Positions 21,431 through 35,100 of a DNA stretch of 64,000 bases are shown piece after piece (position 1 is the first letter of the stretch; each line of letters begins with the position of its first letter). The notes beneath the pieces are model-generated. The model saw only the letters and a list, made by a program, of their open reading frames with translations. It was not told the DNA's origin and did not search any database. Both the position numbers and the translations under genes were made by a program. The stretch spans positions 44,231,651-44,295,650 of the forward strand of contig CM064867.1 in assembly GCA_032719365.1 (NCBI GenBank), read 5' to 3'. The DNA is from Prinsepia uniflora (taxonomy: Eukaryota > Streptophyta > Magnoliopsida > Rosales > Rosaceae).

Positions 21431-24401
21431 TGTAATGACCCGTCTCGGAAATTGGGATTAGAGTAGTGGTTAATGATTGATTAGTGAAGTTAATCGGTGA
21501 TTAGTTGGGTGATATCGGACGGACGGTGCGAAATGATAGTTTTGCCCCTGGAATGGGAAAAAAGATTAATTTTGGGTTCGGGCGGCCAAATGGACTTTGA
21601 CCGATGACTATGACGTAGTTCGTGATGTCACGAGTCCGTAGGCAGGTGGCACGTCCGATTCCGACATTCCCGAAAAAAGTTATGATGATTGTAAGTTCAA
21701 GGATAGTTTGGTAATTTGGTTAAAAGGTGCAATTTTTTGACTTTTCGTACGACATGAACTTTTCACGTAATTCGAGGACCGTTAGGTAGGTCTCCATCCC
21801 TTGAGTACAACGACACGTGGCATGCATCAATTGAAGTTTGGACGAAAACATTATGGGTCTAGGAACATGAGAGGCAAAATGGTCATTTGTGGAATAAGGG
21901 TAAAATGGTCATTGTGATGCATTGGGAGGTGTCCCAGTAAAATGGTGCCACTTGGTGTCTTGGAGAGTGTGCCCAATGGTTTTGGAACACTTGTCCCTTG
22001 ATGGATGGTCATAGAACCCTCGTCACCGTCTCTTATAATATCTCAAGTTTTGTTTTTAAAAGGGGTTTGCACTATTTGAAAGGAAAAACAGAGTGAGTGT
22101 GCGTGCAAATGAGAACCCATGCCCTTCGATCTTCATCGAATGAGAGCTTAGATATTGAGACAGGTGGTGGTGCCACGGTAAGGAGCAGCCGTGAAGGGTG
22201 GCTAGATCCGTGAGGGAAACAGAGTTACCATTAATCCAACCCATACTACCCCCTCGATTTTCATCTGATAAGGCTAGTTTATGAAGGAAAAAGTGTAAGG
22301 GAGGCGAGACGAGGACGATGGAGGCCACAGTCGTGCACGACGACGACGGTAAGTGGTGACAACCCGAACATGTCCTGTTTCGGTTTAAAATGGTAAACCG
22401 TGCAATTGTGGTTATTAATGCATTTTAACGTTTGGATGTGAGGTCTGGAGGTTAAGGGAGTCGATAGGAATTGAAAACATGACCAGTGGTGACCTGTGGT
22501 GGCCAGAAACAGAGGAGGACAGTTTGGTGTTTGATCGACTATCAGGAAGGTAAATTAGAGGATTGAATATCATGTTTGAAGCAACTGGATCGATTGTATA
22601 GGTTAGGACGAAGTTATTGGTATTAAAAAGGATGAAAAAGATGGAAAAATGTTGGAAAACCGTCTGCGCCTGTTCGGTCAAACCGGGCCAGTTCGAACTG
22701 GTCTGGATCGGATCGGCGAGAGGAAGGAGACGATGAATAGTGTCACACGGGAGGCCCACGTGCAGCCCCTTTTGGCGGCGCGTGGCACACCTTTTGGGGA
22801 AGGTTCCAACACAACTTTTAAAGTATTCAATGTAACGAACATTTTGGCACTGGTTTCGAGTCGATCGGACATCGTCTCGATATGTTTCGGGATGTCTGAA
22901 GGTATTAGGGCTTGTTTAAAAATAGCTAAAAATTCGAGAAAATTACGGGGACTTAGTTGAAGCTTAATTAAGTAGTTAGTAACCTTATTATGAGATTTGG
23001 ACAGGTTTGGGAAAGCCGATAATAGTGGATTAGCCGGGAAAGCTTAAGTGCTCGCGTATCGAGGCGGCGACGCGAATGGTCTGTGAGTGGACTTTTCTTT
23101 CTAACTTATGATGAATGCATAAATGTTTCTATATGTTTTCTATATGTGATTTATATGTTTATGATTATGATCTTGATGATTCATGGTTATGCACGTATTT
23201 CGAGATATTTACGAAATTGCACGTTTTACGAGTTTCCAATTTATGTTGTGATTTGACCATGGTTTTGATGATTTGATTTTAGGATTGAAATATGATTTGA
23301 TTTCAATGATTCGTAATGGATTTTGGAAAAGTGATTTTGAGCTCGAAGCCCAGTTTATAAAAGGGATTTCGATAAATGTAATTTTGAATTTTCGAACTGG
23401 CTTTCGGAAAGATGATTTGAGATTTGGTTTTGAAACTTGGAAGTGAAATTCTGGATTTGGGTTCGGGATGATGGTTCCAGCTGCTATCTTACGGAATCAT
23501 TATTTCAAATTCGGATATAGACTTTCTATTGTTTTCACTTGGTTTTTGGTTTAAAGACTCGTTGAAAACTGGTTTTGGGTTTAAAGACCCGAAAAATGGC
23601 TAGATCTGGTTTTGAGTTTAAATACTCGGTTGATTGACGGGGGAGGGCCCTGGATTGATATGTTTTGAGTTTAAGGACTCGGTTATTGTGATATCCCTCG
23701 AGGCCTGTTGATTGTGTTTTGAGTTTAAAGACTCGTTGATATCCAGGGAAAGCCTGATTATGCGCATGTGTTTTGAGTTTAAAGACTCGGGAGCAGTTGA
23801 GATCCAGTAACTTGATTGATTGATGTTTTTACTGTTTTTTCATTGATTTTCAGATGTTTTGGGAAATGGCCCGGATGATTTGGATTTGATGAGTTTTGGG
23901 CTGAGTTCCCGTACTTTGATGATTGATTTATGATTTTGGGCCGAGGCCCTGGATTCGAGTTACGGATTTGAGAAAAAGGAATGATTCCGGTTTTCATTGA
24001 TGGTTTCCTGTTTTGGATATGAAATGATTTCATGGAATGGTTTTCATATGCATGCATTGGTTGTTCGTGGGGCGTATAAATGAACTTTCTTATAAACTGT
24101 TTTCTGAACTTACGATTTATTTTTGTCCACTCGTAGTCTTTTATGTTTTTCAATACCCTTCAGGTTGTTGCGGTGTGGGCTGTTGTTGTTAGAGAGACGA
24201 AGACATCACACACGCGACCCAAAGTAGATTCTGCGTGCTCTGGGAAGTCCGGAAATTTTTGGACTGTCCCCTTGGGAATCCCTTGTCTGGCTTACGTGTT
24301 ACGTGGAGGTTGACCGTCGGTTTAGCCTTCCTGTCGTACATAAGTTAGATGGGAGCATGGCTTAGCCCTTAATCCCGAGGTATTGGGGGTGGGTCATGTC
24401 A
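21431..24401 (+). mobile_element. Solo LTR (2971 bp), TSD CAAAC
   Basis: Starts TGTAATGACCCGTCTCGG and ends GGGTCATGTCA, with CAAAC at 21426-21430 and 24402-24406. No PBS or interior follows. It belongs to the same subfamily as the LTRs of element C. It contains a donor-like site at 23093 and an acceptor-like CCCTTCAG ending at 24163, with the motif array at 23550-23800 between them. Confidence 0.9.
23550..23800. repeat. Dispersed array of GAGTTTAAAGACTCG hairpin motifs
   Basis: Six copies of a TTTAAAGACTC-type motif, most preceded by GAG, occur at irregular spacing. GAGT and ACTC can pair around a 6-nt loop. The same motif recurs at the matching place in C's LTRs (46645-46830 and 40105-40160). 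Confidence 0.8.
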
Positions 24402-24406
24402 CAAAC

Positions 24407-25010
24407 TTCTAAGTCTTCCCCAAGTCGATTCCAGCAGCCTCTGTCCACAAAAATGGTTCCTATGAGTTCGTACAGTCCCTAGGAATCATGTTTGGTCACT
24501 AGATCGTGGTTTCGGGTTTTACCTGGATCGTGGTTCCTCCGCCGTGCTCAGCCTTCTTTCTATTGTCTCTCAGCCTCCCATTCACTCTCACTATCTCAAG
24601 TAACACAAAGAATGAAGGATTGATGGTTGGGTTGGGTTGTTTGTGGGTTTCGGGTATACTGAAAAATAAAGGATGAAGATGAAGATTAAAGATGCATGAA
24701 TTTGGGTAGTTGGGCCAGTGGGATAAGTGACACTTGTCACTCATCCATTGGTCCACTCATAAATTTTGAACCAATTAATTTCAACCAACTATACACGCCC
24801 TCGTAATGCATGAATAGTAATCAATTTTTTCCGTGCCTCGTAACTTCCCCGTCGGACGTCCGATTTCAACGTGACAGTAGTCTACGGACTCGTGACGTCT
24901 TGATCTACGTAACGAGCCTTGGTTAAAGTCTAAATAGTGTCTCACGGAAAAATGGTCATTTTACATGAAATTTCTGAATTTACATTTAATTAAAAGTACG
25001 GGACGTTACA
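24407..25010 (-). mobile_element. 5' LTR of element E, distal part
   Basis: Completes E's LTR, ending ACGGGACGTTACA. It shares the segment from about 24670 with the 3' LTR remnant at 3013-3384, including the hairpin at 24715-24751. The next base begins copia coding remnants, so E sits inside the copia element. Confidence 0.75.
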
Positions 25011-26806
25011 ATTATATGCTATTTAGAGCCCTTGATAGATGATCTCATTACCGCTATATTTGAAAATAGTCACTTTGATGAGACACTCTTCTCATAGTTA
25101 AAGGGAGATAAGAACATTCAACGCAAATTGAGGTGGAATGTCCCCACTATGTCTCATCTTGATCCTCAAATTGCACAAAATAAGTAAGAAGTTCGAAGAA
25201 TGCTAAATTTACTGAGTGTAGCTAATAATATGCCAGAAGCTTCATATGATCCAGAAAAAGTAACGAGATCACATATACTTGATGCAAATGTGCTTGAAAG
25301 GATAAATGTCCCAGTAGAACGCAACGACCCAGATGGACAAGTCGTCCTGGACAGACGAGGTATAGCCATGGCGGCTAATCAGTCAGATTTCCCCACTCTG
25401 AAGCTAGGCAGGTTTTTAGACATGTAGCTCCCACACTTCCCCATGTTAAACCTGCCAGATTTAAATGGGTAGTCATAAGGAAGCGCAATGAGAAAGATGA
25501 GACTGTGAGACACACAACTCATTTAATGACGCACATCTTTCTCAATGCCCAGAGATTGATTACAAGGAGCCGTATTCTTGCGTAATGAACGTCATAACGT
25601 TCCTCTATCTTATCAGTTTGGTAGTTTCTGAAAAATTGAATGTGTAGCTTATGGATATTGTTACTGTTTATCTCTATGGGCATCTGAATGCAGAGATATT
25701 TTTAAAGTTCCTGACAAACTTAAAATACTTGATGCAAATCGTTCCAGACCATAGAATACACTTTGTACTCGTTTAAGGCGTTCATTTTATGGATTGTGAT
25801 AATCCGGACGGATGTGGTATAACAGTCTAAGTGAGTATTTGATTAAGGTGGGATATAAAATAATGAAGAATACCCATGCATGTTCAAATGGATTGGTATT
25901 CCATAAGAAATTAAAGAAACTGCTAAGCATCTAAAGTTGGATTCTAAAATGAAGGATCTTGGGAGAATGAAGTTATGTCTCGACTTGGAGCTCAAGTACC
26001 ATTCAAATGAGGTTTTATTCCATCGATTAAATCACATCTAGAAGATGTTGAGATGCTTTAATGAAGATAAAGTAAAACCTTCAAGCACACTTATGTACAT
26101 CCGTAGTTTAGATCCTAAAAGAACCCGTTTCATCCAGTAGATGATAATTAAGAGATAATGAGAATAGAAGTTCCATATGTATGTGCAATAAGTGCATTAT
26201 TGTACTTAATTCAAATGCACTTGACCAGAAATTTCATCCTCTGCGAACTTGCTATCTACATTTAGCTCTGTGCCAACATGCCTCCACTAGAATGGCACAG
26301 AAGACATCTTTTGATACCTCAAAGGTATGTCAGATATAGGCTTATTCGATTCCTATGCATCGAGGAATGAATCAAACGCCATTGGTCCTCTGAATGACGC
26401 ATTGGCTTATAGGTATGATGATGCAGGTTACCTATCAGACCCACATAAGGCACATTTCTAAACTGGTTATGTCCTTGCTATGAGAACACAACAATATCTT
26501 GGAGGTCTAAGTTTCGAATCATGTAGAGATTCTAACTTCACGAAACAGCTCATGAAAGTATATGGCTGAGAGCCACTACAGGGCATATTCGAAGTACTTG
26601 TGGACTGCATTCCACCAATAATGAATCAATGATTATTTACTAAAATAATGTTACCTCCATCGAGCAGATGAGAACAAATTTCATTATAGGAGACAACAAC
26701 AAGTCATCACCCAACGCAACATTCTAGAAGCATGTTCATGGTATTGGCTTGTGTAGACTAGCTGATCTACCAAGTTCTTAATTTTCACGGGGATCAATAT
26801 CAGGGG
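25011..26806 (+). pseudogene. Degenerate Ty1/copia pol of the host element
   Basis: Plus-strand copia polyprotein remnant with many stops. It shows MSHLDPQIAQN, then IANNMPEA..KVTRSHI.DANV.ERINVPVER (25200-25330), which is the inter-domain region before RT. An RT segment, WYNSLSEYLIKVGY, is near 25810-25850. MKDLG..KLCLDLELKYHSNEVL..LNHI is at 25950-26040 and LDPKRTRF near 26110-26135. The RNase H segment YDDAGYLSDPHKAHF-TGYVLAMRTQQYLGGLS spans about 26410-26510. The RT catalytic YVDD region is missing: sequence jumps from a GLVFHKK-like stretch to IKETAKHLKLDSKMKD. Gag, protease and integrase lie left of E's insertion and outside the window. Confidence 0.85.
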
Positions 26807-27250
26807 TGTCACGACCTGGCCGATCTAACACAATATTGTCCGCTTTGGGCCCAGTCCTCACGGTTTTGTTTTCGGGAGCTCAAGTACAACTTCCAGTAGG
26901 TCACCCATCATCTAGCACCATATTTTCCGCTTTGGGCCCAGCCCTCACTATTTTATTTTCAGGAGCTCACGTGCATCTTCGCAGTAGGTCACCTATCATG
27001 GGATTGCACCAGCCTCAATTCGCTTAACTTTGGAGTTCCCAAGGGATCCAAAGCCAGTGAGCTCCCAAAAAGCCTTGTGTTAGATAGATACGTGCCAACA
27101 CATATAAGATACTTCACCTTTCCCTCCCCGAGTGATGTGGGATTGTTCACCGATCTTGCCTTTCCAAGCTCACGGGTCTTGCTCACCATTCTTGCTTCTC
27201 AAGCTCACGAGTCTTGCTCACCGTTCTTACTTCCAAGACCGGGTCTTACA
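26807..27250 (-). mobile_element. Cassandra-like TRIM LTR with 5S-rRNA-like sequence
   Basis: Starts TGTCACGACC and ends GGGTCTTACA, with near-duplicate flanks AGGGG and AGGGT. The minus strand contains a block with AACTCCAAAGTTAAGCGAAT and GGTGACCTACTG, recognisably like plant 5S rRNA, whose presence in the LTR is the hallmark of Cassandra TRIMs. A segment of about 110 bp holding the GGGCCCAAAGCGGA block and part of the 5S-like block is tandemly duplicated (about 26829-26921, then 26922-27000). It lies inside the copia element's 3' region. Confidence 0.75.
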
Positions 27251-27356
27251 AGGGTAGTATCCTGAAGCATACTAAGTATCCAGAAGTATACTGAGTATCC
27301 CAATGTATACTCATAAGACCATCGTGCACTCTTTTGTCCTATGATCAGGGTTATTT
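27251..27356 (+). mobile_element. Copia 3' untranslated tail, first segment
   Basis: Continues the copia element after the Cassandra-like insertion. It ends CTTTTGTCCTATGATCAGGGTTATTT, which joins to 50489 when compound B is removed. The TCAGGGTTTTTGTC...TTGGGTTTTT pattern is typical of copia sequence just before the 3' LTR. Confidence 0.65.
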
Positions 27357-28024
27357 TGTCAGGACCCGTTCCAATCCCCCTAGAATTAACGCTGGACGAC
27401 CCTGATCCCGTCTGACACGGGGTGTCAGACAAGGGAAAATTCCGACTTTAGCCCGCTTGGGCCTTCAGAGTACGCCAAGATCCGGAGGAGGTATGTGATG
27501 TCTCGGTCTCTTCTACAGCCCGCCTCCGCGATCAACCTGAAGGGAAGTCAAAACATTTAAAAGCTGTGAGTGGACAAAACAAATCATTTAATAAAAACAT
27601 TTTCATAAAGACATTTGTACCCTTCACTAAAAAGCCTGCATGCATTCAAAAACCATTTATCCAAAAGAACCATTTGTAGGAACTAAGCCCAAAACCATAA
27701 AGAAGCGAACCATATGGTCCACAGTCCAAAACCTGTACGCGTTACACATCATATAACATATATACATAAATCAAATAACCATCCTGTCACGATTTCTAAA
27801 GCTATGCACGCGCTACCCGGGGTTTCAAAGCCCAAGTCTCCCAGGGTCCACCCAGATCAATGTCCGTAGATCAATGACCCTCCCTCAGGTTATAATCCAT
27901 GCCTTCCTGAGAGTAAGGTACCCAACTGGGGTGACTCTACTCAGTTAGTGCTCCGTGACTACTCTGGGGTCCACCCAAGCCAACGACCCTCCCCAAAGGA
28001 GACATTCCAAATAAGGAAGGTATA

Positions 28025-28058
<34 letters not shown>

Positions 28059-30068
28059 AAACATTCTTAAAACCTTTCAAGGGATTCATGCCCGGTCCCC
28101 ATAAGCCGTCATGAATCCGAAAATCCATTTAGGGTCCACGAACCGAAATCACAAACGTAAAGTAACTGGGCCTCGTGCCCGAACTCATGACTCAACTGGG
28201 CATCATGCCCGATATCTCAGGGTCAGTCACGACTCCGATCGTAGTGATGCGTGCAACCATCCATCCAGGACCGTCCTCAATCCTGGTATGTCGGCGTGAA
28301 CGTATCAACCGACGCAACCATCACAAGATCATGGTGTACCCATCATCGATCGATATCCTGAACCGTCAGCACTCCGAAGTCTAGCCTCCATCGACTGCCC
28401 GACAACGGATTGTGCATCGTGACCTCTCCGGAAGGAACACATCCCAGTTTGGAAGCGAGCATCGTATCGTCCGTCGCAGTGCACATAGCCCCCGCCGCGA
28501 CCACGACTCAGACCCGTAGGTCATCAATAGGGTCAAATGCCCGAGACAAAACCAAATGGGTCTCATGCCCGAGTTTATCCTTCTTAAATCCAAAACCATT
28601 TCATTTAAATCAACGTAGAAGTACAAACCCGTATAGGCACTGTATAAGGCCGAAACCTCGAAATACGTGCCAATACGTAACCACACACAAATGCACTCAT
28701 GGAATCACAAAACAAGTATTAAAACACATAATAAACATTTATGCATGCATCAATTTAGAAAACAAAATCCACTCACAGATCGTCCGAGCTGCTGTCTCGA
28801 TATGCGTGCAATCCGGCTCTCCCGGACCAATCACCTTCATCGGGACCTCCAAACCTGTCCAAATCACTTTAGAGGGTTACTAACTACTTAATTAATCCCT
28901 CACTAAAGCCCCATAATTTTTTGGAATTTTTAACTATTTTTAAACTCGATCCAATTGACACGAAACTAGTCCCAAAATGTTCGTTACATCGAATAGATTA
29001 TTTCGTGTGTTGGAACCATCCCCAGAAAGTGGGACACGCGTCCACACGCACCGGCAGAAGCACCTATGTGTAGGAGCCACGCGCCAGTCCACTGTGGATC
29101 TTCTTCTTCAGCCAAACCAATCCGAACCAGCCGGTCTGGTCCAAATCCTGCAATTTCGGTTTTCCTAGACCGGCGTGACCGGTCCAGCCCTATTCCTTCA
29201 TTGTTTTTCATCCTTTTTCTTCCTAATTAATCCCATTCTACCTATTTTGATCCTAAGAACCTAAACATATAAACTAAAACACCTAAAACTTCCTAAAATC
29301 CATGGACCGATTTGTCCCTCACGGTTCAAATATCCCAAAAACTCCGCAGGGCTTCCTCAGCCATGGACCACCACCAAAACCTTCCTAATATCATCCTAGC
29401 AACCTAATAATCCTTACCCAACCATCCACTACAGTCCATAATGCCCAAATCGATTTATTGAATTCAAAAACTCAAAATCGATTCACTTACCTCTCTCCAC
29501 CGTGCACGACGGCTCGGCCGCTTCCTCGCTGTCCTCAGCTTCATCAACCACTCTCTGTCTCCTCCTTGGATTGAATTAGGCGTGGAAAGGATTGGGTGAT
29601 GGTTTGAGAGGGAAAGGATGAGATCGGGTTTTGGTTTGGGTTTGGTATGCACGAACAAGCAAGGGTGAAATGCAGGAACGTGTTTGGGTTGTGCAATGGA
29701 TGGGTGACACTTGTCACTAATCCATTGCTCCTTCCTAAAATATCTGGGCCCACATAATTCCAAAAAGGCATCCGTTTGGTAATTCGTGTAATAGTTCCTC
29801 TGAACTTTCTTGACCCTTAACTTCTTTGTCGAACGTCGGAATTCGATGTGACACCTGTCTATGAATTCGTATCGACTTGATCTGTGTAACGGTCCTCGGC
29901 CCTCACGCATCTGACCTCCCTGTCAAAAGTCAACATTTTGCCTACGACTAGGGGCAAAATGATCATTTTGCATCGTTCGTCCGATTTCGTTCAACTAATC
30001 ACGGATTAACCTCACTAATCCTTGATTAGTCACTAATCTAATCTTGGAATTCAGGACGGGCCGTTATA
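27357..30068 (-). mobile_element. B compound LTR 1 (2712 bp)
   Basis: Sense end TATAACGGCCCG (TG decayed to TA) to ...CCTGACA. Terminal hairpin at 27410-27430 with a GGG loop; conserved hairpin at 29694-29727; TA microsatellite about 28029-28054. It lacks a segment of about 45 bp near 28945 that is present in LTR 2. Confidence 0.85.
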
Positions 30069-32198
30069 ACCTTCCCTCCTTAATTAATTTCATCCTCGAA
30101 ATTCCGACCGACCTTCCCTCCTTAATTAGTTTCGTCCCTGCATTAATTAACTTCCTCTGCTCCTAGTTTAGCATAATTAGGAAGGCAAATCACCCTTACT
30201 GATTAACAGACCTCGACACTCACCTAAAGCACCCGCTTGTCACATCAATATCACCTCAAAACAACTCGATCATCCTAATCGTTACCACATGACTCAATCT
30301 CACTTACCCTAAGCACTCACTTGTCACGTCACTGGATGTGACACTGTGAATCGTCTCCTTCCTCATCGACCCACAGGAGGAAAGTTGAAGATGATGACAT
30401 CAAAGTTCATCCAATGTCATCCTCCGGCACCCAGCACTATCTTCTAAAGAGCAGAAAACGAGAAGTCTCCTTCACCTACTTCTAGGTCGAAAGTAGTTGC
30501 AACCATGTTGGAAATGAGCATGCTTCCAACTGGTTCTATTCTTGAGCTAGATGTTTTCTTTCTCCAACCTTTCCGACCAACGACGACCGTCGACAACTAT
30601 TGTAATGACCCGTTCTATTCCTCATAATCAAAGTCTCCAAAAAATAAGCCTACTAGAAACTCAGGAGGTATGGTCAACCGCAGTTAACCACCACCAATCC
30701 GAAATGGACTCGCAAGTCCTCAGCTCATCCGGACACCATCCACGTGTCCGTGACCAGTCTAACTCACTACCAAGTTCACCTATCAGTTTACGCCGTTTAT
30801 GCACATTCAAAAGGATGTCAGTTCATCCTAACTTGATGTAGCGCTCGACTAAAGATACACAACAGAATCCTGCTGTGATCTGCAGTCAAATATCTCCATA
30901 CCACCATATCTGACCAATTGGTCGCTAAACTGCACACCAGTACTCGATCCTCACGTCTCAACTACTGCTGGATCCAATCCACCCCGTCACTATCCGTGAT
31001 CCACTCTCGAATCACAGATACCAAACAAATGCCCATCCCGACTCGTGACTCATCGTCATCACAATCACCGACACCAGCACAAGCACCAGCACCGGTACCA
31101 GCACACACAATGGGAATTATACAGCCCTGGATCTCCGGTCATACCAAGCGATGACCCGTACCTCTGCTCGAATTGAAGAAACTCTACCTCCTTCGTACCC
31201 AACAACTCTGGGTACAGTCATCCTGAACGTCCCTGATTCCCAACAATCATAACTATATCCACTCTCGGTAGTAGTGCCTGCCACAGACTCGTGCAGACCT
31301 AATCACCAGACATCGCTATCGACACTCCGCATCCCACGGAATGAATCACCTATTCTAATTACTCTGTATCCCCACTTCGGGATTCCGTCGACAAGTACCA
31401 AACCCTGGTAACCTATCCAACCAATCCCTAACCAACGTAACTCGACTCAACAATTGTCGTCTACCAGGTCATCCATGACCTTAGTTGCACCATCAATCCA
31501 TCAAAACTAGAGCAGTACGACAACCAACTAGGTCTAACCGATAAGTATAACCCCGACTGCAGAGTGCAGTCCCATCACTAAAGTTGACATGACTAGACCG
31601 ACCGATGGTCTCGACTCCAAAAGGTCGTCAAAGTCAAACCACTCGCCAACTCACATTTACGAACCATACTTCATACCTTAGGGTTCCACAATAGCTACCT
31701 AGGGTTCCTCTTAACCTAATTGCAGAGGGCAGTATAATCCACAATCTAACCGACCCCGCGGTCCTGACATCGTAAAGACGTCAATCTAAACCTACCGTCA
31801 GTTCAACTAGGGTTCCTCGAACCCGGTTGCTCTTAGCATCATAGCCACCTAACTCAACAAAATCTGACTATCTAATGGTCACAACTCCTAACCAGACGTC
31901 AAAATCGATCCAACAACATCGTGAAAGACGATCCCAACTAACAGTCTCGCGATCCAAAACTCTAAAGTACTATTACATTTATTCTTCCGTAGGGTTCCAC
32001 ACTGCCAACCACGACAGAATTATGGCAACCTCAGCATCAACTGCCAAACCAAGACGATCTACGATTCAATCCTACTAACTATCGTACCGACATCCTAACT
32101 ATTAGGTTGATGACAAACTGCAGCCCATAGAGACATCACATCCTCGACCTGCGCTCAGAGAGCAAAACCCGCTCCGGAACTCAGAGTAACATGAGCAA
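30069..32198 (-). mobile_element. B compound internal region 1, left part (non-coding)
   Basis: Starts with a polypurine tract (AAGGAGGGAAGGT on the minus strand). No coding motif. Homologous to INT2 and to element A's interior. The right part of INT1 (35500-35573) lies beyond the nested solo LTR and carries two PBS copies. Confidence 0.8.
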
Positions 32199-35100
32199 TG
32201 ACAGGACCCATCCCAATCCCCCCAAGGATTAGTGCGGGATGACCCTGCTCCCGTCTGACACGAAGTGTCAGACAAGGGATATTTCCGCCATTTTGCCCTC
32301 TCGGGCTATCAGAGTACGCCAGGATCCAGAGGAGGCATGTGATATCTCGGTCTCTGCTACAGTCCACATCCGCTGTCAACCTGAAGGGCAGTCAAAACAT
32401 TAAAAGCTGTGAGTGGACAAAACAAAGAGTTTATAAAAACATTTCATAAGAGATTTGTACCCTCCACTAAAAAGCATGCATGCATTCGAAAACCATTTAT
32501 CCAAAACAAACCATATGTGGGACTAAGCCCAAAGCAGATATAAACCAAGGTCGGAAGGACCACAATGAAAACGACCATACGGGCCACTGCCCAAATCCAT
32601 AAGGGACTCGGCCCCAAACCATAAAGAAACCAAGTACACGAGCCACTGCTCAAATCCTGTGCACACCTGTGCACACCACATATCATATATCATATATACA
32701 TATAAGTCACACAACCAATCCTGTCACGGTATCCAAAGCTACGCGCGTGCTACCCGGGTCTCAATCCGAGTCTTCTCAAAGTCAAGGTCAATGTCCACAG
32801 ACCACTGACCCTACCCGAGGTAATAGTAACCATAGCCTTCCTGAGAGTAAGGAACCCAACTGGGGGGTGACTCCACTCAGTCGGTGCTCCCTGACTACTC
32901 CGGGGTCCACCCAGGCCAACGACCCTCCCCGGAGGAGATAATAGAAGTAAAGGAAGGTAGATGAACATATATATACATAACATAATATCCATGCCCGGTT
33001 CCCCTAAACCGTCATGATCCATAATATCCATAGCCAAGGTAACATGCCGCCATAAACCGTCATGTACCGTAATAACATAACCAGGTAACATGCCGGTTCC
33101 CATAAACCGTCATGTACCGTAATAACCAACAAGGGTTCATGCCGGTTCCCATAAACCGTCATGAACCATGATACCATATTAAGGGTTCATGCCGGTTCCC
33201 ATAAACCGTCATGAACCGGGAAATCCATTTAAGGTTCCCTGACCTGAAATCAAAACCGTAAAGTAGCTTGGGTCTCGTACCCGAACATAGGACATCAGTT
33301 GGGAGCCGTGCCCGATATCTGAGGTCATATGCCCGAGACAAAACCAAATGGGTCTCATACCCGAGTTTATCCTTTTGAAATCCAAATCCAGTTCATTTAA
33401 ATCAATAAAGAAATACAGACCCGTATAAGCACCGTATAAGGCCGAAACCTCGAAATACATGCTTATACGTAACCACATAGAAATGCACCCATGGCATCAT
33501 CAAACATGTATTAAAACATATATCAAACATTTATACATGCACCAATTTAGAAAACAAGGTCCACTCACAGACCGTCCGAGCTGCCGCCTCGATTTGTGTG
33601 CCATACGGCTCCCCGAGCCGATCACCGTCACCGGGACTCCCAAACCTGTCCAAATCGTAATAGAAGGTTACTAACTACTTGATTAACCTCCTACCAAAGC
33701 CCCGTAATTTTCTGATATTTTTAACTATTTTTAAAACCGAACCTAAACCTTCCGATGCCCCGAAACATATCGAGACGGTGTCCGATCGACACGAAACCAG
33801 TCCCAAAATGTTCGTTACATCGAATAGAAGATTTCCCGTGTTGAACACTTTCCCATATTCCCTGCCACGCGTCCTCACGCGCCGCCTGAAGTGGCTGCGC
33901 GTGGGCTTCACACGCCAGCTACAGTACCTGCTGACGTCATCGCTGACGTCAGCATGACGTCATCTGACAGCTGTCAGGTCTGACATGTCAGACTCTGACA
34001 GGTGCCACGTGTCATGCTCCCATTGGTCCACGTCACTGTGCTGTCAGTGCCACGTCGCAGTCTGACATGTGCCACGTGTCATCACGGCACTGGTCCACGT
34101 CAGTGATACGTGTCAGCCCCTGATTGGGCCACGTCACTGACATGTCAGTGCTGACTGTGCACTGACATGTGACACGTGTCGCACTCCTATTGGCCCATTT
34201 TCTGACATGTCAGCTGACATTGTCATATCTGACAATGCTGACGTCATCCCTGACATGATGACGCCAGCAGGATGACGTCACCTGTCATCCCCTACATCGG
34301 TCAGACCGGTCCGAACCGGTCTGGTCCGGTTTTTCCTGCAACTTGGACCGGCGTAACCGGTCTGGTCCGGTTTTTCCTGCAACTTGGACGGCGTAACCGG
34401 TCCAGGTCTCCTTCTCCCTCATTTTCGGTCCGTTTTCTTCCATTCCAATTCCTAAATTCCTATTTCTTCATTTCCTATCTAACCCAATCAATTAAACAAC
34501 CTAAAACCCTAAAAAATCCACGGTTCAATTTTGAACCTCACGGTTCAATTTTCCCGATTGCACCCAGGGCTACTCAGCCCTTCACCGCCGTCCAAACCAC
34601 CCTCTACACCTTCCTACAACCTCAATAAACTCATCCTAATCAACTAATAGTAACCATAATGTCTAAATCGAAAAATAGAAGAAAAATGGGTTTATCGGGC
34701 TTACCGGGTACCCGCTCGGGTTTTGGGTTCCAGCCACCGTTCACGGCGGCCCTGGCCATCCAGGCCGGCCACCTCAACTCCCTCAGCCTCCTGGTCTTCT
34801 GTCCTGGTCTTGGGTGCAATTTGAATGGGTTTGGGGTTGCACGGGAATGAGAGAAAATGGTGAGATCAGGTGGGTGTTTTGTGTGTTTGAAATGGAGAAA
34901 TGAAAATGGATGGTCGATGCATGAATAGGTGTGGGTTGTGCAATGGATGGGTGACATTTGTCACTCATCCATTGGGCCTCCCTTAAATATCTGGGCCCAC
35001 TAGAGACAAACTGCACTTTTTGTCTCATAAAACGTGTCGGCGGGAATAGTATCCCAAAACTTTCGTGAACCGTAACTTCGCCGTCGAACGTCCGAATTCG

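Noticed and set aside
26900..27060. Possible 5S rRNA gene
   Set aside because: The 5S-like block is partial, diverged and duplicated, and lies inside a TRIM LTR with TG...CA ends.
28410..28883. 157-codon plus-strand frame
   Set aside because: Antisense within B LTR 1. The matching stretch of LTR 2 gives a shorter frame and the peptide has no recognisable domain.
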